Origin: Euborellia annulipes
Lineage: Eukaryota > Arthropoda > Insecta > Dermaptera > Anisolabididae
Assembly: GCA_023213315.1 (NCBI GenBank)
Contig: JAKCPI010011604.1
Coordinates: 1-64,000, forward strand
Direction: 5' to 3'
DNA length: 64,000 nucleotides
Shown here piece by piece: positions 30,782 to 41,417 of this stretch (the first letter of the stretch is position 1; each line of letters begins with the position of its first letter). The notes beneath the pieces were generated by a model. It saw only the letters and a list, made by a program, of their open reading frames with translations, was not told the DNA's origin and did not search any database. The position numbers were made by a program, and so were the translations under genes.

Positions 30782-31655
30782 TTAAGGCGGAATAGGAGCG
30801 AAGGTGTTACGCGTGTTTTTCCCGCTAAGATGGCGTAGTGTGTCATAAAAAATATGTCCAAAAAATCAAGTAATTCAAAAATTTGCCAAGAGATGTCAGA
30901 ATGGTAGCCAATAATATTTAATGCATTTGGCTGATTTTCATTGATCTTTTAATAAAAAAATACTTTATAAATGTTATTATATATTATGTATCTTTTATAA
31001 AAGCATAAAAATATATAAATATAGCCCATATATGAACCCTGTTATGCAATAGTGTGTCAAAGACCAAAAAATTCAAAATTGAGTTAAGCACGGAATATTG
31101 TTTCAAATGCTTTAATTAATAGTATTTTTTTATAAAATATGTCCTAAAAAATTTATATTTAATGTTACTTGCAAAATTGACAAGAAAAATTATATATAAT
31201 CCAATGTAAACAAAAAACTTTAATGTTGATTTTCTCAAAACTCGATGTTTGGTCTTTGACACACCATTGCATAACAGGGTCCATATAGGCTAATACTATA
31301 TCGGCTGTTAGACTAGCCTGCCATCTATTGCAAGAATGCTGAACTAATTTGACAGTTGATTGTTAAATAAATCATCTAAGCTTATTTTAAAAATTTCTTA
31401 ATTAATATGTGATTAATAATAACAATAAATTCATTTTTAAATTTAAAAAAAAATTAAAGATTATTGGGACTGATTGTTTTTTTTTGTATTTGCTTGATAA
31501 CAAAAAAAGTAATTACGATAATTTTTTAATAAGTCATTAAACAAATTATAGCTCGATGTTCAAATAATCTCTTATGAATTTAATTCATTAAAAAAAAACC
31601 GCATTGAAAAATTCCTTATAATAGTCTAGTTTTTTTTTAAAGAACGTTTAGACGA
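30782..31655 (+). mobile_element. Family W TTAA-target element with nested foldback
   Basis: TTAAGGCGGAATAGGAGCGA start; non-coding body of ~620 bp (GATAAGATGGCGT-type start region, CTATCGGCTGTTAGACTAGC, TTGCAAGAATGCTGAACTAA, AGCTCGATGT). The right terminal repeat is altered (GACGATGATGCC). A 248-bp foldback interrupts it at 31034-31281. Confidence 0.75.
31034..31281. mobile_element. Foldback MITE nested in W
   Basis: Termini GAACCCTGTTATGCAATAG and TTGCATAACAGGGTC, with GTGTGTCAAAGACC inverted at the inner side. CATATA repeats at both junctions. Other W copies (for example 55600) lack the insert, confirming the boundaries within a few bases. Confidence 0.75.
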
Positions 31656-31710
31656 TGATGCCTTCCCTTTCTATAATTATTTATTTTATAGATCAAATAA
31701 AATATTTTCA

Positions 31711-31800
31711 CAATTGATTTGATGGTAGGTCGAATATCCCATAGTCAAAGGGAATCGAACCCAAGATCTCCAGCCCACCCGGGAACGTTTGGCCCGCCAA
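31711..31800 (-). repeat. tRNA-like box-B segment
   Basis: On the minus strand CTTGGGTTCGATTCCCTTT contains a perfect B box with a plausible T-stem. No A box or cloverleaf is convincing, so it is perhaps the head of another SINE. Confidence 0.35.
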
Positions 31801-31869
31801 CAAAGTTTTCATTGAATATTAATGTATTTCTTAATATTTAATCAAATAAAATGGATAGAAATGGGGAAA

Positions 31870-32280
31870 TTCAAGAGTCTCTTGAGTTGGAAGGGAGGAA
31901 ATTGATTAAGAAAAGAGGGGAAAATGTTTCTCTCTCACTCTCTCGCTCTCTCTCGATAAAAACAGGTTTATTGAATTGCCAATAATTGATTATAAACGCA
32001 CCGAAAGCAAATGATTGATTCCGAGTCTAAAAGGGTTGGAATTTGGCAATTTGTTGATAGTCAAGTATAGAAAATACTTCTTGCAAGAAAAATAATTGAA
32101 TTATTTGAAATTACTTGAAATAGGGATTGAGAAAGATGACTATGATGCCATCTGGTGAGAAAAATCGGCGATAATGTAATGTCAATTGATATAGAATTGC
32201 ATTGGACTTGCATTGAAAGTGTTTTTAACAATTATTATTTTTGTAATTAAAATAAATTATCATGATGTCATTATCATGAA
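31870..32280. other. Unique sequence, no gene seen
   Basis: Non-repetitive AT-rich DNA with a TCTCTCACTCTCTCGCTCTC stretch at 31930. It lies directly upstream of the THAP fragment. Confidence 0.4.
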
Positions 32281-32285
32281 CATCT

Positions 32286-32426
32286 TGTTGCATTCGTGGC
32301 TGTTCAAATATGCCGTGTAAAAATCATACGGAGGTGAAATTTTATCGTTTTCCCGAAAGTTCATTGAACAGAGAGTGGATAACCCGTAAACGTCAAAAAT
32401 GGATAAAAGCAGTCAAAAACTCTTAG
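32286..32426 (+). pseudogene. THAP zinc-finger domain fragment
   Basis: THAP domains are C2CH zinc-binding DNA-binding modules of P-element-type transposases and of host regulators. A frame of 46 codons begins CCIRGC, continues KNHTEVKFYRFP, then REWI..RQKWIKAV, and stops at TAG. The double-Cys start, the F.RFP motif and the spaced tryptophans are typical of the first half of a THAP domain. The second half with the C..H pair and HF is missing. An in-frame TGA lies two codons before the first Cys, whereas an ATG three codons upstream is out of frame by one base (ATGAACATC). It may be a frameshifted pseudogene or one exon of a spliced gene, but I see no good splice sites. Confidence 0.6.
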
Positions 32427-32439
32427 TTAATTAATCCTC

Positions 32440-33440
32440 ATTTCTAGTTTTCTGTTTTAAAACAATAATGTTTTTTAAGTAATAATTTATTTTCCAAATT
32501 TAACCAACCAATTATTATTGGCAGAAGACCATCATATTTTATTATTTTTTGCATTTTGTTTTTTAAATTCCTAGACTGTGCATCATTATTCTTTTTTTTT
32601 TTTGACACCAGGGTGCTCTACTTTCGGCAGAAGTGCTGCCTCTATAGGTCACGCACGATCCCTATATGTATTAACATATATAGGTAGAATAAAGTAAAAA
32701 AAAAAATAATTTATTTTCCTAATTTTGTATTACATTTTAAAAGAAAAAAATTCCCGATAAAATTACAAATAAACATGCCTGGATCATAATTACGCTATTA
32801 CTAAAGCTATTAAAAAATGCTATATATGCGAAGAAGGATGAAACAACCAAAGAGAGAAGAGAGAAAAAAAAATTCAAAAAAACAAAATTTTAATTTAATC
32901 CCACTTGCTTTGAAATTTTTCATTTTCCAGCACTATCTACAATAGTAATGGGAAAATATCAATAGTTTGTTTGTGGAAAATTTATTCCCGGGGGCAGTCC
33001 CCCCCCCCCCAACCCGGCATCTCCTGATTACACCAATGCTCGGAAATAATGTATTTGTATTTTCTTAATTTGCTTTTATCTCTGGTAAATCAGCCCACAG
33101 GGAGCGGTAAAAAAAGACGTTTCTCAGCATCCCCCCTGTACCAAATCTCTGTGAAACTACTAAGTAAGAAAATTATGTGAAAGAGAAAATAAAAATAATA
33201 AAGAGCACGCAATAAATGAATTAAAATCAACTTAAACATTGATTTGAATATTATAAGAATTAGAAGTAATATAAGGGGGGGGGGGGGCAATAGAAATAAG
33301 AAAGAAAAAGCGAAGATTGATTGGAATATTGTGCAAATTCGAGAAGGCATGATTGAATGGTTGTTACATTAAGCAAATTCATCTCTCTCTCTCTCTCTAT
33401 CATATTCAATTATAATATTAGTCTTATATATAATATATTC
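32440..33440. other. AT-rich DNA, no gene seen
   Basis: Only an H terminal-hairpin remnant near 32660-32700 (CCTATATG..TATATAGGTAGAATAAAGT) is recognisable. A C10 run at 33001-33010 and a G-rich run at 33277-33289 are low complexity. Confidence 0.4.
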
Positions 33441-33447
33441 TTATATA

Positions 33448-33590
33448 TAATTCTTTTTTTTTTAACACTCGCACTTTTTTCTCCTTCACACTCACAATTA
33501 CACACATTATTTTCGGCAAATCAGACCATATAAGACTTTGACGATATCCGTTATTGTTTAATATACATAGTGGTGGTCCAGGCATTTCTA
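33448..33590 (-). mobile_element. SINE 3' fragment
   Basis: Minus strand: AGTCTTATATGGTCTGATTT, GCCGAAAATAATGTG, a purine-rich tail and poly(A). It lacks the head and box B. Confidence 0.75.
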
Positions 33591-33594
33591 GTAT

Positions 33595-33925
33595 AATTCT
33601 TGAACTTAAAGAAGGGTAGCTTCAGTCAAGTACTCTTTGCCGATTTGGATTAAAAGCTTATTTTCTCGCCCTAGAGGGGTGTTTAACTTAAATATAAAAT
33701 TTCAACCTCATAGCTCAATTCCTTCATGCTTTAAATTGAACACACACACACACACACACACACAGAGACACAGACAGACCATGTCGCGAAAACCACTTGT
33801 TTGGACTCAGAGGACCTCAAAACGTATATATCCATCAAAATCTCGACATCGAATTTTTGACATGAATCCAATACTTTCTCTCTTTATATATTAACATATA
33901 TATAGAGGTAAGAGAAAGTAAAAAT
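33595..33925 (-). repeat. Family H, left half, plus a (CA)n tract
   Basis: AGTCAAGTACTCTTTGCCG to the TATATA hairpin GAGGTAAGAGAAAGTAAAAA on the minus strand. A CA microsatellite at 33737-33764 has expanded from the ACACACAGACAGACC block normal to H. Confidence 0.8.
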
Positions 33926-33950
33926 TTAAAATTTGATTTGTATATATATA

Positions 33951-34012
33951 TATTCTGGTAAACAAGTACAGAATGCAACTTTAAATTACCGAAAGGGTTC
34001 GGCCAGTCCTAC
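33951..34012. repeat. Degenerate H hairpin
   Basis: CTGGTAAACAAGTACAGAAT..AATTACCGAAAGGG..CCAGTCCTACCAGAT retains the CACACCAG hairpin layout with many changes. Confidence 0.5.
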
Positions 34013-34240
34013 CAGATTACCCCCCTTGCGAGGATCCGCTACAGACAGATCCTAGCCAGGGTAGGGGGTCAAGGGGGCCCCGAGCCAGAGTAGGGAAGGC
34101 ACGATTTGCACAGTTACCGAAGGATTTGCTTTTACTTGAACGTTTTTGCTGAATGTTTTGAATTATTTTTAAAAATTATATGAATAAAGGAACTCTATGA
34201 GTAGGGCAGCCAGCGTAAATAAAAAAACCTTTATATTATG

Positions 34241-34283
34241 TCGTCAACGTTTCGGGAACGCATCGCTCCCATCTTCAGGACGA
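34241..34283 (-). ncRNA. Hammerhead ribozyme, core intact
   Basis: On the minus strand: stem I TCGTC, box CTGAAGA (CUGANGA), stem II GGGA..TCCC, then GAAACGTT and stem I partner GACGA. All core positions fit a type I hammerhead with cleavage after GTT. Stem III is only the self-complementary ACGT, which suggests activity as a dimer. Confidence 0.75.
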
Positions 34284-34450
34284 ATTAATTTTCTAATCTT
34301 GGTCGGCGGTGAGGGCTGTTCAGACACCTCAACAGTCTGAAGCTGCATAATATACAATTGTCTTATTTATTAAATCACTATGCACAATATGTTATTTTTT
34401 TCGTTGTGTGTATAATATAAAAAAATATTCATCTATCATTCAACAATTAA

Positions 34451-34495
34451 TTCGTCCTGAAGATGGGAGCGATGCGTTCCCAAAACGTTGACGAA
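34451..34495 (+). ncRNA. Hammerhead ribozyme, core G to A change
   Basis: Same motif in the right arm: TTCGTC / CTGAAGA / stem II / AAAACGTT / GACGAA. The invariant G of GAAA is A, which should abolish cleavage. Stems are otherwise intact. Confidence 0.7.
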
Positions 34496-34899
34496 ATAAT
34501 ATAAGGGTTTTTTTATTTCCGCTGGCTGCCCTACTCATAGAGTTCCTTTATTCAATCAACACCACAGCCAATTTTATACTCTTCATTGAATTAAAGATTA
34601 TATAAATATACATAAAATAAGTTCAAATAAGCACGAAGGGGAAAAAAGCATAAAAAAAAAACAATCTCAATACACTTGGTTTTTCGTAATTCGTGTATAA
34701 AATTAATTAAATATCTAGCTAGTGGTTGCTTATAAAATTCAGCAATATTATTATTATGGACCTAAGGCACTTTGAACTGCGACCATTAGTTGATCTTTTG
34801 TTCTATCAAATTCAGCAATAAGCATTTTGCTTAAAATTCGGTCTTTAGATATGATTATTTTCGTTTAGAAAAGAGTGTTGGCCACATCAGAGCAGTAAA

Positions 34900-35180
34900 G
34901 TGGTGGTGAGTGAGAGAGAGGGGAGCTCAGCTGGATGACTGTGTGTAATGTTAATCATTGGACAAAGTTTGGAGAGTCTTTGGGTTCCTCTCTGACTGTG
35001 CCTGCCTGCCTGCCTGCTCGGCTTGTTCTTCGAGGCTGTTGAGAATGGAGAGACAGAGAGCGCACGCAGGGCGGCGGAGTTGGAAGAGAGGAGATGGATG
35101 GACCAGTTCTCTCTCTCTATCAAGCATCGCTCGTTCAGAGCCCTCTCTCTCCTCTCCTTCTCTTCTTCACTTGGGGAATG
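34900..35180. other. GC-rich island, possible promoter
   Basis: GCCTGCCTGCCTGCCTGCTC, GCGCACGCAGGGCGGCGGAG and CTCTCTCCTCTCC tracts in an otherwise AT-rich region. Frames on both strands lack recognisable domains. Confidence 0.3.
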
Positions 35181-35289
35181 TTAAAAAGAAAAGCAAAAAA
35201 AAAAAGAAAAAGATAATAAATAATAAAAAAGAAGCTCTAAAATGTCATTTTGAATTAGTTGAGTGTATGTTCAATGATTTTTTAATTGA

Positions 35290-35881
35290 TTTCTCTTACC
35301 TCTCTCTATATACAGTATATGTTAATATATAGAGAAAATATTGTATTCATGTCAAAAATTCAATGTCGAGATTTTGATGGATCTTCACGTTTTGAGGTCC
35401 CCTGAAGCCAAAAAAGTGGTTTTCGCGACATGGTCTGTCTGTCTGTCTGTCTGTGAACAAAATATCTCAAGAACGGAAAGAGCTAGGAGGTTGAAATTGT
35501 ATATTTAAGTTAGGCACCCCCATGGGACGTGACACGAAGCTTTTGAACAAAATCGACCAGAGTACTAGTACTTTACTGATGCACTTTTTCAGTTTTTTCG
35601 AATTCCTCAAAATTCGCTCCAACGATTTTGATTAAAATTCAAAAATCAATTTTTTTTAAATTCTCTTTAAAATTTATATTCTCATTCTGTGATTGAAATC
35701 TTCTGAAGACCACTTTACTCTTGTTCTCCATAGAAAAGATAGGAGAAATGGTTGCCATGGTAACAAAATATAAATATTTTCCCATACTTATAAATTTTAC
35801 ATCTTGAATTCTAATATATCGGCGGAAACTAAATATATGTCGACACGAAAAATCTGGTGCGACCAGTCACACCAGATTTTT
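35290..35881 (+). repeat. Family H with a miniature right hairpin
   Basis: The left TATATA hairpin and complete body are present, but the right hairpin is shortened to CTGGTGCGACCAGTCACACC (35851-35872), losing the AACTTTCTCTTACC inner arms seen elsewhere. Confidence 0.85.
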
Positions 35882-35896
35882 ACATCTTGAATTCTA

Positions 35897-36190
35897 ATAT
35901 CTATATATATAATAGCGGTGTGTCTGTCTTTCACGCTCTGTTTGACCCACTTCCCGTTGGAATTGTGAAACGAAATTTTGCAGTCTTATAGAGGACATTA
36001 TGTAGAGTCCAGGAAAAATACTCGGGTGCCGAAATTCCTATTACTTTTTGAGTTATTAATTTCTAAAGTTACGATTTCTCCCATAGGAAGTGTACAGAGA
36101 AAAATTAATATATTCTTTGGATTTATATATTCTATGAATGTAAACAAATCCTCAAGTAGGCATTGGAATGGAATAATAATAATTATTTTC
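35897..36190 (+). mobile_element. Family K (Helentron-like) copy
   Basis: ATATATATAATAGCGGTGTG head, CACTTCCCGTTGGAATTGTG, TTATAGAGGACATTATGTAG, TTACTTTTTGAGTTATTAAT and AAACAAATCCTCAAGTAGGC in order. A GC-rich end begins at 36190. Confidence 0.55.
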
Positions 36191-36514
36191 TTGCCGGGGG
36201 GGGGCCTGGCAACGGAGAAGAGCAACAGTCACCACAATCGTTGCAGTTAAGTAATGCCAAGCGCGGCGAAAACACGGGATTGGGGACCCTAAGCAATCAG
36301 CGTGTGGAACGTCCTCCGGTAGCCATTGATACTTTGTAATTTAAAAAATATATTTTAATAAAGTCATACCCCTAAATGGCCTCAGTAGCCGAAAAGGGTT
36401 AAAAAAATAATAATAATAATAATTTGAAGGAGGTATATAGCTAGGTGTTGATAATCAAATAGGTAGAAAGAATGAGCAAGCAGCTAGTTATATTTCAATT
36501 TATTAATAAACCAG

Positions 36515-36554
36515 GGTCGACGTTTTGGGCACATATGGGACTATCTTCAGGACC
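36515..36554 (-). ncRNA. Hammerhead ribozyme, decayed GAAA
   Basis: Minus strand: GGTC / CTGAAGA / stem II CCC..GGG-like / AAAACGTC / GACC. The CUGANGA box is intact; the invariant G is A. Confidence 0.6.
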
Positions 36555-36616
36555 AGGTTAATGTCGGAAAATACATATAATCCTCGCCAAATTATATGTG
36601 TTTTCAGATATTACCC

Positions 36617-36656
36617 TGGCCCTGGAGATGGTCCCATACGTGACCGAAACGTCGGC
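36617..36656 (+). ncRNA. Hammerhead ribozyme, decayed CUGANGA
   Basis: GGCC / CTGGAGA / GGTC..GACC stem II / GAAACGTC / GGCT. GAAA is intact, but the conserved A of CUGA is G. Confidence 0.6.
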
Positions 36657-36749
36657 TCTGGTTTATTAATAAATTGAAATATAACTAGCTGCTTGCTCAA
36701 TTATTCTTCCTATTTAATAATAATAATAATAATAAAAATTTCCTTGCTC

Positions 36750-36845
36750 TGGGGCTTGGCGTAGTTGGTAGCGCGCCTGCCTAGTTAGTATACGAGGGTT
36801 CGGATTCTAGGCAGTCCGCTGATTTTATTTAAGCCATTTGGATAA
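36750..36845 (+). mobile_element. SINE head fragment
   Basis: GGGGCTTGGCGTAGTTGGTA, a box-B-like GGTTCGGATTCT and TTTATTTAAGCCATTTGGAT, then breaks off in the first palindrome arm next to a GCACCAGATTTTT scrap of H. Confidence 0.8.
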
Positions 36846-36859
36846 AAAAAGATTGCACC

Positions 36860-37825
36860 AGATTTTTGTAGAATATTTAACGCCCTCTGCCCTTGGGCCA
36901 AAACGCTTCGAGAGTATTTTAGATTAATCACTAGACCCTATGGCAAATTAAGTTAAAATTCGGTTGACACGCTCTCAAGAAAAAAGGGCGTTCTAAACTA
37001 CCACCCCCATAAATTGCACATTCACGCCAAAAATAGACTTATTTATTAAATTTTAAACTCGTGTTAAAAATTAGGCCAAATGCCAAGAACGAGATTATAT
37101 ATTATTATTATTATTATAAGCGCTTTAAAAAAAAGGCTATTATACGTAAATAAGTTTCCATGTTAGTGAGGATATTTATTCAAAAGGGCGGATGAGCAGG
37201 AAATGGAAATCAAGCCCTGCCCAAAAGACCCCCCCTCCCTTTTTTTTTCTATTTTAATCATCATCAGGTCCTATTATATTTTATGTATAGAATAGATTGG
37301 AAATAAATCCCTGAAGGTCACAAAAAAAAAAAAAAAAGATTTGTCGTTAATTTAGCACTTTTCCTTTGAAACGAGACAATGGCTAATGAATTTATTAATA
37401 AAATGAATTGGTCTCTTACCGATGACAATATTTATGTCTAATTAAAGCTAAAAGGGGAGAGAGAGACCGAGAGGGGGGGGGAATCAGGAAGGAAGAGAGA
37501 AGAGAAAAAATAATAAGTAGAAGGAGGAGTTGGACCTTGAATCCCCCCCCTCCCATCGCCGACCGCCCCTCTAAAAAGGAGGGGAGGAGTCTCGCATTCC
37601 CGGCGCCAACCCCCCCCCCCCCCACCTCCTTCGTTAATTCCCTTTCTACAAAAATATTCATCTCTTTTCCTTCATTCATAAATATATATAAATATTTATC
37701 GAAATATTCAAAGAATCCCCTTCCTCTCTCTGGATAGCCAATATCCACGAAATGTCTGAGAGCTTAGGCAACCAAAATGCTTAGTTGTTTCAAAAGTCAC
37801 AATTTATAAGTATGAGAAAATATTA
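36860..37825. other. Unique DNA with a purine/C-rich block, no gene seen
   Basis: 37440-37630 holds GA-rich and C-rich runs (C14 at 37610-37623). Complementary open frames there are compositional. No repeat of the window is recognised. Confidence 0.4.
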
Positions 37826-37833
37826 GTAATAAT

Positions 37834-38430
37834 TAGGGCTCGGGTTTATAGGCACTAAAAATCTTTAAAATAGGCAGGCAACTAAGCACTAAAAATTATT
37901 AAAATAGGCTCTTAAAAAGGCATTTATTGTAAAAATAGGCACTAAAAAAGGCACTTAAAAAGGCATTATTTAAGAAATAATATAAAAAATTTATGTATTG
38001 TGAGGTTAGTCTTTGTGGCTGGAAGTATTATTGAGGAGTCAAAAAAAATCCAAGACCTAGGCAGTCAAAATTATTTCTTTTATTATTGCCGTTCCAGGTT
38101 GACGATGACCATTTTTTTTTTTTTAGTATTCGAATCTCGTTCGATTTTTTTTTGTAATTTTTCTCCGGATTTGTGATATAAAATGAATTTATTATGAAAT
38201 TTCAAAAAAAAAAGCCCAAATTGGCTATTTGAACTTAAAATAGACACTAAAAAAGGCATTTATAGATGAAATAGGCACTAAAACCCAAAATCGGCCAAAA
38301 TAGGCATTATAGGCACTAACAAATGCCTCTTATTTTATTCAGAATTTCATTAAACGTATACATATCATATTGGCCTTAAATTTTAAGCCATAAATTAATA
38401 AAAGGCAAATAGGGCGAAATCCGAGCCCTA
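37834..38430. mobile_element. hAT-like element, TAGGGCTCGG termini (family T), copy 2
   Basis: TAGGGCTCGGGTTTATAGGC to AAATCCGAGCCCTA with perfect 8-bp flanks GTAATAAT (37826-37833, 38431-38438). The interior again consists of AATAGGCACTAAAA-type units plus a CGAATCTCGTTCGA palindrome. It lies next to H sequence (38439 on). Confidence 0.9.
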
Positions 38431-38438
38431 GTAATAAT

Positions 38439-38575
38439 ACTCTTTGGCCGATTTTGATCAAAAGCTTATTTTCAAGCCCTAGGTGAGTGTCTAAATAAAA
38501 TTTCAACCTCCTAGCTCAATTTCTTGAAATAGGAGGTTAACACGCTACCAACTACACCAAGCCCGAGGGCTCATA
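38439..38575 (-). repeat. H fragment and SINE head
   Basis: CTCTTTGGCCGATTTTGATC to CCTAGCTCAATTTCTTG is H on the minus strand. 38539-38575 is the tRNA-like head of the SINE in reverse (complement of CCTCGGGCTTGGTGTAGTTG). Confidence 0.7.
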
Positions 38576-38727
38576 GGCTCTTATTATTGACTACTCCTAC
38601 TTCTTTTCCGGTTATACGCCAAATGTAGCAGATACTGTCATTTGGATTGAACATTTTCCGGCTTTAAGTGGGTATAAACCTAAAATCTTATCATGCATGT
38701 GGCCGTATTTATAATCACTGACGAGGG

Positions 38728-39255
38728 GGCTCGCTGGTTCAGCGTGCTAGGATGCAGCGGCGTAACTAGCCTTTGAGGGCGCGGAGGGGGGGGGGGGCAA
38801 AGCTCAACTGGGGCGTCATTTTTTGTTCGAGCTTTTTCTTCTCAGTATACTAATATACTAATATAACTAATATAAGCTATACTAATATGATTTGACCTTT
38901 TCACAGGACGGGATGTCACAGCACTTTTTTTTTTTTTAGTATTCGAATCTCGATCAGGCATATTTTTTTTTTCTGTATTTTTTCTCCGGATTTGTGATAT
39001 AAAATGAATTTATTATGAAATTAAAAAAAAAATCCCGAGTTTTTGGAAAAAAGCTGGATATTTCGGGAAAAAAGCCGGAGTGATGGGCTAGGGCGGCTAT
39101 GTCGCTATCGAGGGGCTCCAAAGGCTTGATGTGCCTAGGGCACCTTCACCCCCATCTGGATACGCTACTGCTAGGGAGTCGGCTTGTACAAAGAAGACCC
39201 GTGTTCAAATCCTGGGTGAGGGACTTTTTCATTAAATAAAAATACACAAAAAAAA
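38728..39255 (+). mobile_element. Third SINE type, split by a hAT-like element
   Basis: GCTCGCTGGTTCAGCGTGCT before the insert and GTGTTCAAATCCTGGG (perfect B box) after it form one tRNA-like head once the insert is removed. A poly(A) of 14 follows at 39247. Unrelated to the main SINE. Confidence 0.55.
38755..39170. mobile_element. hAT-like element in the SINE head
   Basis: Left CAGCGGCGTAACTAG and right GGATACGCTACTG are imperfect inverted repeats. Flanks CTAGGATG / CTAGGGAG match at 6 of 8 positions. Its inner part shares GCTCAACTGGGGCG and CGAATCTCG motifs with family T. Confidence 0.65.
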
Positions 39256-39259
39256 AAAA

Positions 39260-40120
39260 AACAAATCCCCTTGCACGCCCTTGATTGGAATATTGGATCT
39301 CATAGCCCCTGGCAACTCCACGAGGAAAGGGAGTGACATCCCGACCTGTGGAGGGGACGTAAAAAAGGTTTCCTCCAAGTGATGAATTCTTCGAGATTCG
39401 GTCCTGAGGGAGTCCATCCTCAACTAGAACATACTCCCTAGCATAGAAGAGGTTGGATATAAGGAGCCGGGTGGAACCAGAAATAAGGATTAGCTCACTA
39501 GCTAGAGACGAACGCAGGAGGAGGAGTTAGAGATAGGAAATAATGTAACTTCACGGGGTGCCGGTAGATGGCCACGGCCAGAGACCCGGTTGGGTTTGAG
39601 GTGTGTGTCGTCGTGCACGAAAGCACCTCGGGTAAATAAACAGAGATCCCGATTGGAATTTCAAATAATAATACAATACCCTTGACGAAAATTGAAATCA
39701 ATTCCGTGTCAATGATACAGTTAAGATCTGACATAAATATAAAAATTTATATAAATATAATTGGGTATTTGATGACAAAATTTGAACTCTCCACTTAGAG
39801 GTATGTATAAATAAATCACTAACGACTTTGTATCTCTCTCTCTCTCTTGATTTCTCGGTTGTTAAAATCCCTCTGAGGCACTTGTCTCCACCCCTGTGTT
39901 GACATTTCTCTTCATCGCCGCCAGTGGCTTCATCTCACTCATCATTCTATTTCACATTACACACACAAATTGTTATTTTTATACTCAATATTAGAATTGG
40001 AAAAAATTTTGAATTTCACCCTCATTTATTTGAGAGCTTTCAAATAATAATAATAAACAGGTATTGTCAATGATACCCGATGTTTTATTTGTGATACTGA
40101 ACATTTTCATAAGACAAAAT
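39260..40120. other. Unassigned moderately GC sequence
   Basis: 39270-39640 is less AT-rich than its flanks and not obviously repeated in the window. Open frames on both strands are short and show no domain. It could be a decayed element or a non-coding exon. Confidence 0.3.
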
Positions 40121-40122
40121 CA

Positions 40123-40165
40123 TTGTGTGAATTTATGAAATCACGATGCAAGTGAAACTTTTTTT
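40123..40165 (+). mobile_element. Family X head fragment
   Basis: CATTGTGTGAATTTATGAAATCACGATGCAAGTGAAAC-type start, immediately joined to W. Confidence 0.5.
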
Positions 40166-40660
40166 TTTAAATGAATTAAATTCATAAGAGATTATTGGGA
40201 CATCGAGCTATAATTTTTTTAATGACTTATTAAAAAATTATCGAAAATTAATTTTTTTGTTATCAAGCAAATACAAAAAAAACAATCTGTCCCAATAATC
40301 TTTAATTTTTTTTTAAATTTAAAAATGAATTTATTGTTATTATTAATCACATATTAATTAAGAAATTTTTAAAATAAGCTTAGATGATTTATTTAAATTT
40401 CAACTGTCAAATTAGTTCAGCATTCTTGCAATAGATGGCTGGCTAGGCTAACAGCCGATATAGTATTAGCCTATATCTGGCATATATTTATATATTTTTA
40501 TGCTTTTATAAAAGATACATAATATATAATAACATTTATAAAGTATTTATTGTTAAAAGATCAATGAAAATCAACCAAATGAATTAAATATTATTAGCTA
40601 CCATTCTGACATCTCTTGGCAAATTTTTGAATTACTTGATTTTTTGGGCATACTTTAATT
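40166..40660 (-). mobile_element. Family W element, both ends trimmed
   Basis: Minus-strand W body from the CCAAAAAATCAAGTAATTCA region to AATAATCTCTTATGAATTTA. It lacks the TTAA ends. A hairpin scrap of H (GTGCTGTACGACCAGTCACA) adjoins at 40668. Confidence 0.7.
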
Positions 40661-41247
40661 ATGTGCTGTACGACCAGTCACACCAGATATTTTTTTAATA
40701 TGGTCACCATATAATTAAACACAAAAGAGATAAGAGCTGTCAAGGAGATCCTCTCTCACTTTTCCCTCTTTTGTCTTAAACTCTTAATAAATTGTGTTTA
40801 AATAAAAAAAAAAAATATAAAAAAAATTCTTAAAGAAACAATTGTCCTTTTATCGAACCATAAAGGTTTCTTCTTTGATCTCACTCCCTCTTTTTGTTTA
40901 GTGTCTGGAATATACACTGAGATCATTTTTGGGAAACTGAATAGCGAATCGTGTCTGTTGTTGTTTGACGTGTCAACGTCTTAGGGGTCGTTCAAGTATT
41001 ACGTAACGCAATTTTTGAAGATTTTTGACCCTCTCCCCTCCTACGAACTTAGGACGTTATGAACTTAGGAGAACAAAAGAATAATAAACAAGGCGTACTA
41101 TAAAATAGAGGGATTCCCCGTAAAACATAAACGAAAAGGGTTACCAACTTTATAAATTGATGTTTTATGGCTGTGGAGATTTACTCAGGAATTCGCAGGG
41201 ACTTTGCAGTCAGGAGATTAAATATAAAAATTTATTATTCAATTTTT

Positions 41248-41294
41248 ATTTGCCGACGTTTCGGTCACCAATCACGACCTTCATCAGGGCAAAT
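41248..41294 (-). ncRNA. Hammerhead ribozyme, complete core
   Basis: Minus strand: stem I ATTTGCC, CTGATGA, stem II GGTC..GACC with a loop, GAAACGTC, stem I partner GGCAAAT (7 perfect pairs). All invariant core bases are present. Stem III is the minimal palindrome ACGT. Confidence 0.82.
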
Positions 41295-41417
41295 ATTGTC
41301 AATTATACACGATCTTAGGTATTTTAATATTCATTGCAATTAAATACAATTTCTTTTTACTTTGGTATGTACAAAAATATTATCTTTTACTTGCTGCTCG
41401 GAAGTCTCTCTTATTCT

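Larger units (their letters stand above)
34180..34600 (+). mobile_element. Ribozyme-bearing inverted-LTR element (Penelope-like remnant)
   Basis: Arms at about 34180-34285 and 34448-34556 are inverted (GGAACTCTATGAGTAGGGCA.. and complement). Each contains a hammerhead motif. The right arm continues into a tail with CACCACAGCCAATTTTATAC, comparable to the tail of the element at 41153. There is no reverse transcriptase, so it is a non-autonomous or deleted copy. Penelope-like elements are the known carriers of such short hammerheads in animal genomes; the assignment is inference from ribozyme plus architecture. Confidence 0.65.
36457..36715 (+). mobile_element. Ribozyme-bearing inverted-arm element (Penelope-like remnant)
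   Basis: Arms at 36457-36554 and 36612-36712 include GAGCAAGCAGCTAGTTATAT and its complement. Both have hammerhead motifs with different core damage. The arms end close to a TAATAATAATAAT tract. Confidence 0.6.

Noticed and set aside
33637..33894. Similar 60-85 codon frames at 17.8, 18.8, 33.7, 51.8, 52.7 and 62.3 kb
   Set aside because: They are the same stretch of family H with frame-breaking differences between copies; no sign of protein-level constraint.
37416..37748. 110-codon minus frame with complementary plus frame
   Set aside because: Low-complexity purine/pyrimidine tracts keep several frames open; no domain.
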